This document shows positions 59,047 through 64,000 of a stretch of DNA of 64,000 bases, one piece after another. Location: positions 3,146,436 to 3,210,435 of the forward strand of contig NZ_CP041352.1 in NCBI RefSeq assembly GCF_009746125.1, read 5' to 3'. The position numbers were made by a program, and so were the translations under genes. Origin of the DNA: Casimicrobium huifangae (lineage in GTDB: Bacteria; Pseudomonadota; Gammaproteobacteria; Burkholderiales; Casimicrobiaceae). Position 1 is the stretch's first letter; the number at the start of each line of letters is the position of its first letter. The notes beneath the pieces are model-generated. The model did not search any database and was not told where the DNA came from. It was given only the letters and a program-made list of their open reading frames with translations.

Positions 59047-60104
59047 CAATCATCTCCTCCGACAATAGCCGGCTTGCCTTGGGCAGGCGTCTGCGACTGA
59101 GGTTTCGCAGCCTCAGCCTTTGCCTTGTGGTACCAGATCTCGTGGTGCTCTTTCGCCCACACCTCGTCAACTTCTCCGGTCTTCATCGCACCATAGGCGC
59201 CCGCCACGCCGAGTGTGCCCATGTAGATGTGCCCCAGCGCACCGAGCATGAACAGGATGGCGCCAGCCAGATGCACCAGGCTCGCTATCTGCATGGTAGC
59301 CCGCGTTTGTCCGAAGTTCGGGAAGTTAAGCACGAGGCCAGAGATGCCCACCACCAGGCCAAGCACCGTCACACCACCCCAGAACCAGACTTTCTCACCA
59401 GCATTGAATTTTTCGCTGGGCACATGCCCGTCCGAGAAAAGCCCGCCAAAACTGGCGACCCACTTGATGTCGACGAGCTTCGGCACATTGTCGCGAACAA
59501 ACACGACGAAAGTCACGATACAGCTCAGCACGAATAGCGGACCAAGGAAGTTATGCAGATTCTTGGCGATGATCGCCAGCCACGAGAACAGCGTAAAGCC
59601 GAACACCGGGATCAACAGCGTCTTGCCAAACGCCATGATCAATCCGGATACAGCAAGAACGCAGAACGTGATCGCCGTTGTCCAGTGCGACATGCGTTCA
59701 ACCACCGAAAAACGCGGCAGCATCCGGCCAGACGGCGCCTCATGCAACTGGATCGTGCCGCGCCACATGTAGAACGCAGCGACCACCAGCGCCATGACCA
59801 CCAGCGCCCAGCCGCCGATGACCGACACCTTGCCGTTGCGCAAAGCCCGCCAGTTCTGCCCGCCATCCTGGATCAGCACACCCGCCTCCGGCGCCGGAAT
59901 GCTGGCGTAGCCCTGAACTGCACCACGCACTTCCTTCCAGATCGGCGCGTTGTTGTACGGCTGCTGCACGGTACGCTGCTGCTGTTGCTGCGTCAGCTCT
60001 TCACGAGGCAGCGACGGCCCGGAGCTTTGCTGGGCAGACATTGTGCCCGCCAGCAGTGAGCCACCGAGCGCCAGTGCTCCCACCCACGCAATCAAGCGCT
60101 TCAT
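59046..60104 (-). CDS. Formate dehydrogenase gamma subunit (cytochrome b556)
   Basis: The membrane subunit that takes electrons from the beta subunit to quinone. The 352-aa protein has a signal-like N-terminus (MKRLIAWVGALALGGSLLAGTMSA), a periplasmic segment, and four later helices with the heme-binding His residues: ERMSHWTTAITFCVLAVSGLIMAFG, KNLHNFLGPLFVLSCIVTF, ASLVHLAGAILFMLGALGHIYMGTLG. GGAG lies upstream of the ATG at 60104. It is longer than FdoI of E. coli, because of the periplasmic extension. Confidence 0.92.
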   Translation of the reverse strand: MKRLIAWVGALALGGSLLAGTMSAQQSSGPSLPREELTQQQQQRTVQQPYNNAPIWKEVRGAVQGYASIPAPEAGVLIQDGGQNWRALRNGKVSVIGGWALVVMALVVAAFYMWRGTIQLHEAPSGRMLPRFSVVERMSHWTTAITFCVLAVSGLIMAFGKTLLIPVFGFTLFSWLAIIAKNLHNFLGPLFVLSCIVTFVVFVRDNVPKLVDIKWVASFGGLFSDGHVPSEKFNAGEKVWFWGGVTVLGLVVGISGLVLNFPNFGQTRATMQIASLVHLAGAILFMLGALGHIYMGTLGVAGAYGAMKTGEVDEVWAKEHHEIWYHKAKAEAAKPQSQTPAQGKPAIVGGDD

Positions 60105-60132
60105 AAACCGCTCCCTGGTACAGCCATCAGGC

Positions 60133-60354
60133 TCAATTGACCCGCTTGTATTCGTTCTGGTTGTCAGCACGCGCGCGCAACTGCTTTTCCCAGGTTGCAC
60201 GATCGTTGTTGAACTTTTCGTTGTTATACGGTTTGTCGTCCGGCTTGGCGGCCGAGGTGCCCGGCTTGGCGGCGATCGTTTGCGGCTGCTCGCCGCAAGC
60301 GGACAACATCAAGGCGACCGCTGCGCCAGTGGTGATGAAAACAAGCTTGCTCAT
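60133..60354 (-). CDS. Small lipoprotein in the formate dehydrogenase operon
   Basis: A 73-aa protein whose ATG overlaps the stop of the beta-subunit gene (ATGA). It has a lipobox (GAAVALMLSACGEQ), so the mature part is about 54 residues and is lipid-anchored. The remainder is rich in Lys, Asn and Asp (NNEKFNNDRATWEKQLRARADNQNEYKRVN). Placement between the beta and gamma genes suggests a role in assembly or stability of the complex, which is inference. Confidence 0.7.
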   Translation of the reverse strand: MSKLVFITTGAAVALMLSACGEQPQTIAAKPGTSAAKPDDKPYNNEKFNNDRATWEKQLRARADNQNEYKRVN

Positions 60355-60992
60355 GATTTTTGCGCTGCCGGCTGAGCCGCTGCGGGGGCAGCCTGCTTGG
60401 CGTCCGGGCGACCGTATGCGGTGGCATGCCCCCAGAGGTCACCGCCACGACCGCGCCGCATCACGCGCTCACGATAGATGTCGGAGAGCACATCACCGTC
60501 GCCCGCCAGCAATGCCTTGGTGGAGCACATTTCTGCACACGCCGGCAGCTTGCCTTCGGCGAGACGATTGCGGCCGTACTTCTCGACTTCAGCCTTGCTG
60601 TGATCCTTCTCGGGACCACCGGCGCAGAACGTGCACTTGTCCATCTTGCCACGCAGGCCGAATGCACCCGCCTGCGGGAATTGCGGCGCACCAAACGGGC
60701 AGGCATAGAAGCAGTAACCGCAGCCAATGCAGAGATCCTTGTCGTGCAAGACGACACCGTCTTCAGTCTTGTAGAAGCAGTTGACGGGGCACACCGCCTG
60801 GCAAGGCGCGTCCGAACAATGCATGCAGGCGACCGAGATTGAGCGCTCGGCGCCAACGATGCCGTCATTGAGCGTGACCACGCGGCGGCGGTTCACACCC
60901 CAGGGAACATCATGCTCGTTCTTGCAGGCAGTGACACAGCCATTGCACTCGATGCAGCGCTCGGCGTCACAAATAAACTTCATTCGTGCCAT
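60351..60992 (-). CDS. fdh3B: Formate dehydrogenase FDH3 beta subunit (four 4Fe-4S clusters)
   Basis: The 213-aa electron-transfer subunit has four ferredoxin-type motifs: CDAERCIECNGCVTACKNEHDVPWG, CMHCSDAPCQAVCPVNCF, CIGCGYCFYACPFGAPQFP and CTFCAGGPEKDH with CAEMC. It lacks the C-terminal membrane helix of the E. coli FdoH, which is typical of the FDH3-type subunit. It ends in an Ala/Gln-rich tail. It lies 10 bp downstream of the alpha-subunit gene. Confidence 0.95.
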   Translation of the reverse strand: MARMKFICDAERCIECNGCVTACKNEHDVPWGVNRRRVVTLNDGIVGAERSISVACMHCSDAPCQAVCPVNCFYKTEDGVVLHDKDLCIGCGYCFYACPFGAPQFPQAGAFGLRGKMDKCTFCAGGPEKDHSKAEVEKYGRNRLAEGKLPACAEMCSTKALLAGDGDVLSDIYRERVMRRGRGGDLWGHATAYGRPDAKQAAPAAAQPAAQKS

Positions 60993-61002
60993 GACGTTCT
61001 CC

Positions 61003-63921
61003 TTAGGCCTTTACCACTTGGCAAACCGTGGTCTTGGTTTCCTGCATCATCGTGACCGAGTCGTACCCGTAGGTGGTTGCAGTGTTGACTGCTTCAGCAC
61101 GCACGATTGGGGCTGCACCGTCGGGATATTTCTCGAGCAGGTCCTTGCCCTGCCACCACCCCGAGAAGTGGAACGGAATGAAGGTCGTTCCTGGCCCGAC
61201 ACGTTCGGTAACCAGCGCCTTCACCTTGATCTGTGCACCAGTCGCCGCCTTGACCCACACGTAGTCGTTGTTGCGCACATCGCGATCATTGGCGTCCTTC
61301 GTGTTGATCTCGATGAAGTTCTCCTGCTGCAACTCGGCCAGCCAAGGGTTACTGCGAGTTTCTTCGCCGCCACCCTCATATTCAACAAGGCGGCCCGAGG
61401 TCAGCACCAGGGGGAATTTTTCATAGACCTTGTCAGCCACTGCTTTGTCCTGCACTGACTTGTACAGCGTCTTCAGTCGCCAGAAGGCACCGCCTTTGTC
61501 GGCATGAGTCGGATACTTCTTCGCCAGTTCGGCGCTGGTGCCATAGAGCGGTTCACGGTGCTGCGGAATTGCATCCGGGAAGTTCCATACAACCGCGCGC
61601 GCTTTGGCATTGCCAAAGGGATGACAGCCGTGGTTCTTCATGAATACACGGATTTGACCGCCCGTGAGGTCAGTCTTCCAGTTCTTGCCCTCGGCGCCCT
61701 TCTTCTCTGCTTCGGTGAGTTCGTCCCACCAGCCAAGCTTCTTGAGCAACACGTGATCAAGCTCAGGGTAGCCAGTCGTCAGGTCGGCCCCCTTCGAATA
61801 CGAACCGTCTTCGGCCAGCAGCGACACGCCATCGCGCTCGACGCCAAAGTTCGCGCGGAAATTGCCGCCACCGTCCATCACATGCTTGGACGTGTCGTAC
61901 AGATTGGGCGAGCCCGGATGCTTCATTTCCGGGGTGCCATAGCAGGGCCACGGCAGGCCAAAGTAATCACCGTTGCAGGGACCACCGTTCGCCTTGAGCG
62001 TTTTCGGATCGAAGGTGTTCATGTGCTTCATGTGAAGCTTCAGGCGCTCCGGCGATTGCCCGGTGTAGCCAATCGTCCAGGTGCCCTTGTTGATCTCGCG
62101 AAGAATGTCTTCGATCAACGGTTCTTCCCACTTGCGCTCGCCATCAGGCTTCACGATCTTGCAGTTCTTGGCGAACTGCTCGGCAAAGCCGAACTTCTTC
62201 GCGAACGCGTACATGATCGCGTGATCAGTCTGTGATTCGAACAGCGGAGCGATCACCCGCTCGCGCCACTGGATCGAGCGGTTCGATGCCGTGGCCGAGC
62301 CACTGGTCTCAAACTGGGTGCACGCCGGCAACAGGTAAACACCGTCCTTGCGATCGGGCATCGCCGCCGAGGCCGTTGGATACGGGTCGATGATCACCAT
62401 CAAATCGACCTTTTCCATCGCCTTTTTCATTTCCGGGCCGCGTGTCTGCGAGTTCGGCGCGTGGCCCCAATAGACGATGGCGCGCAGGTTGGAATCCTGA
62501 TCAATGGTCTCGTTCGGATCGAGCACACCGTCGATCCAGCGCGACACCGTCATGCCAGGCTTTTCCATCATCGCCTGCGAGGCGAACTGCTTCTTCAGCC
62601 ACTCGTAGTCAACACCCCACACCGTTGCCCAGTGCTTCCAGGCACCGGTCGCAATGCCGTAGTAACCGGGCAGCGAATCCGGATTGGGGCCGACGTCGGT
62701 GGCACCTTGAACGTTGTCGTGACCACGGAAGATGTTGGCGCCGCCGCCGGACACGCCAATGTTGCCGAGCGCCAGTTGCAGGATGCAGCTGGCGCGAACC
62801 ATCGCGTTACCGATGGTGTGCTGGGTCTGCCCCATGCACCACACGATGGTGGACGGCCGGTTGGTTGCGAACATTTTCGCGATCTCGGCCATACGCGCCT
62901 CGGGCACGCCGCAGGCCTCTTCGACCTTGTCCGGCGTCCACTTGGTCATCACCTCTTCCTTGATCTTGTCCATGCCGTAGACACGATCATTGATGTACTT
63001 CTTGTCTTCCCAGCCGTTCTTGAAGACGTGATGCAGCAGGCCAAACAGGAACGGAATGTCCGAGCCTGAGCGGATGCGCACGTATTCGTCCGCCTTCGCA
63101 GCCGTGCGCGTATAGCGCGGGTCAACCACGATCATCTTGGCGCCGGTTTCCTTGGCGTGCAGCATATGCAGCATCGACACCGGGTGCGCCTCGGCGGCAT
63201 TGGAACCGATATACAGCGCACACTTGGTGTTCTGCATGTCGTTGTACGAGTTGGTCATCGCACCGTAGCCCCAGGTATTGGCTACGCCGGCGACCGTAGT
63301 CGAGTGGCAGATGCGGGCCTGATGGTCACAGTTGTTGGAGCCAAACATGCTCACAAACTTGCGGAACATGTAGGCCTGTTCGTTGTTGTGCTTCGACGAA
63401 CCAACCCAGAACACGCTGTCCGGCCCGGCCGTCTTGCGCAGGTCGAGCAGCTTGTCGCCCACCTCGCTCATGGCCTGTTCCCAACTGATGCGAACGTACT
63501 TGCCGTTCACCAGTTTCATTGGGTATTTCAGGCGATGTTCGCCATGGCCGTGCTCGCGAATCGCGGCACCTTTGGCACAGTGGGCGCCGAGGTTGATCGG
63601 CGAATCAAAAACCGGCTCCTGCCGCGTCCACACGCCGTTCTCGACGATTGCGTCAATAGCGCATCCGACCGAACAGTGGGTGCAAACCGTGCGCTTGACT
63701 TCCGCCTTTGCACCTGCGGCAGGTGCGTCGGCAGCTTCCGCCTTGCCGATCACTCCCAGCGGCAGCTGGCTGGCGAACGCACCGGCGCCAAGGCCAATGC
63801 CCGAGCGCTTGAGAAAACTGCGGCGGTCGAGCGTATTGCTCTGGCGACTTGCACTGAAGCGGCGGACGGTAGGGGCAGACAGCGGCGTGCCGTCAACGTG
63901 GTGAGATTTGCGAACCAGCAT
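61003..63921 (-). CDS. Formate dehydrogenase alpha subunit (molybdenum/tungsten bis-MGD)
   Basis: The catalytic subunit oxidises formate to CO2 in the periplasm. The protein (972 aa) starts at 63921 with GGAG upstream. It has a Tat signal (LDRRSFLKRSGIGLGAGAFASQLP) and a 4Fe-4S motif (CTHCSVGCAIDAIVENGVW, then GAHCAKG). The Mo ligand region reads CDHQARICHSTTVAG, with Cys205 where some FDHs have selenocysteine. VDPRYTRTAAKADEYVRIRSGSDIPFLFGLLHHV and QTQHTIGNAMVRASCILQLALGNIGVSGGGANIFRGHDNVQGATD complete the cofactor site. The window ends 79 bp upstream of the ATG, so the promoter is only partly seen. Confidence 0.95.
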   Translation of the reverse strand: MLVRKSHHVDGTPLSAPTVRRFSASRQSNTLDRRSFLKRSGIGLGAGAFASQLPLGVIGKAEAADAPAAGAKAEVKRTVCTHCSVGCAIDAIVENGVWTRQEPVFDSPINLGAHCAKGAAIREHGHGEHRLKYPMKLVNGKYVRISWEQAMSEVGDKLLDLRKTAGPDSVFWVGSSKHNNEQAYMFRKFVSMFGSNNCDHQARICHSTTVAGVANTWGYGAMTNSYNDMQNTKCALYIGSNAAEAHPVSMLHMLHAKETGAKMIVVDPRYTRTAAKADEYVRIRSGSDIPFLFGLLHHVFKNGWEDKKYINDRVYGMDKIKEEVMTKWTPDKVEEACGVPEARMAEIAKMFATNRPSTIVWCMGQTQHTIGNAMVRASCILQLALGNIGVSGGGANIFRGHDNVQGATDVGPNPDSLPGYYGIATGAWKHWATVWGVDYEWLKKQFASQAMMEKPGMTVSRWIDGVLDPNETIDQDSNLRAIVYWGHAPNSQTRGPEMKKAMEKVDLMVIIDPYPTASAAMPDRKDGVYLLPACTQFETSGSATASNRSIQWRERVIAPLFESQTDHAIMYAFAKKFGFAEQFAKNCKIVKPDGERKWEEPLIEDILREINKGTWTIGYTGQSPERLKLHMKHMNTFDPKTLKANGGPCNGDYFGLPWPCYGTPEMKHPGSPNLYDTSKHVMDGGGNFRANFGVERDGVSLLAEDGSYSKGADLTTGYPELDHVLLKKLGWWDELTEAEKKGAEGKNWKTDLTGGQIRVFMKNHGCHPFGNAKARAVVWNFPDAIPQHREPLYGTSAELAKKYPTHADKGGAFWRLKTLYKSVQDKAVADKVYEKFPLVLTSGRLVEYEGGGEETRSNPWLAELQQENFIEINTKDANDRDVRNNDYVWVKAATGAQIKVKALVTERVGPGTTFIPFHFSGWWQGKDLLEKYPDGAAPIVRAEAVNTATTYGYDSVTMMQETKTTVCQVVKA

Positions 63922-64000
63922 GATGAATCTCCGTAAAACCTTGGAGCGGCGACGCAATCGCCGCGAGTGCGCCTAGACGCGCGCCAGATCGTAGTAGGTG

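Overview
The window is high-GC DNA that looks like a betaproteobacterial (probably Burkholderiales-related) chromosome. The pointers are a Bug-type TctC receptor, an FDH3-type formate dehydrogenase, the rluD-pgeF block divergent from bamD, an imuA-imuB-dnaE2 cassette, DctP/Q/M TRAP genes and several RelA/RecJ/ThyA-type housekeeping genes. The organism assignment is inferred from gene content, not from a marker gene. Coding density is high, and many genes sit in tight runs with ATGA-type overlaps.

Layout. 1-6107: end of an M61 peptidase, two diguanylate cyclases (TPR-GGDEF and PAS-PAS-GGDEF), a CsgG-like lipoprotein and a GST. 6175-8380: thyA, followed 3 bp later by a zinc-ribbon plus nucleoside-deoxyribosyltransferase/TIR-like protein, then a VOC protein. 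8565-9968: two secreted proteins, one with an IPTL-CTERM-like tail, and a zinc-ribbon membrane peptide. 9962-13347: an ECF sigma factor and a Ser/Thr kinase with a TPR-like region, in one overlapping operon. 13386-16031: an Lhr-like (ligase-associated type) helicase carrying an in-frame GC-rich repeat. 16111-24142: a leftward operon of gntR, glcD, a second FAD oxidase, a GST, glcE, glcF, a thioesterase and an NTF2-like protein, i.e. glycolate/2-hydroxyacid oxidation. 24427-27134: a Gly/Cys-tailed membrane protein, an SDR and a Bug receptor. 27235-32872: relA, pgeF, rluD, bamD and an uncharacterised protein. 33178-41230: a DinG/YoaA-like helicase, a DUF349 protein, an ApgM-like protein, recJ and a MmcQ/YjbR protein. 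41420-46994: the SOS mutasome imuA-imuB-dnaE2 behind a perfect LexA box. 47237-51314: a TRAP transporter with an unusually long DctM. 51530-52375: a NiCoT nickel/cobalt transporter.

52660-58506 is an integrated element inserted in the 3' end of tRNA-Ser(CGA). It is bounded by identical 18-bp direct repeats and inner arm-type repeats. It carries a P4-type tyrosine integrase, an AlpA-like regulator, two winged-helix-like proteins, a 51-aa peptide, four iteron-like repeats, an SSB/OB-like protein and a secreted cargo protein. No capsid, relaxase or known defence gene is visible, so I read it as a small replicative satellite or plasmid-like integrative element of unknown type. 58645-63921: the FDH3-type formate dehydrogenase operon, with an extra small lipoprotein and an Ala/Pro-rich tail gene.

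Outside genes, the main structure is a family of four diverged ~120-bp elements with inverted AGCAGCTTTTTG-like ends. There are also three hairpin/REP-like families and a hairpin built from tandem heptamers between two convergent genes.
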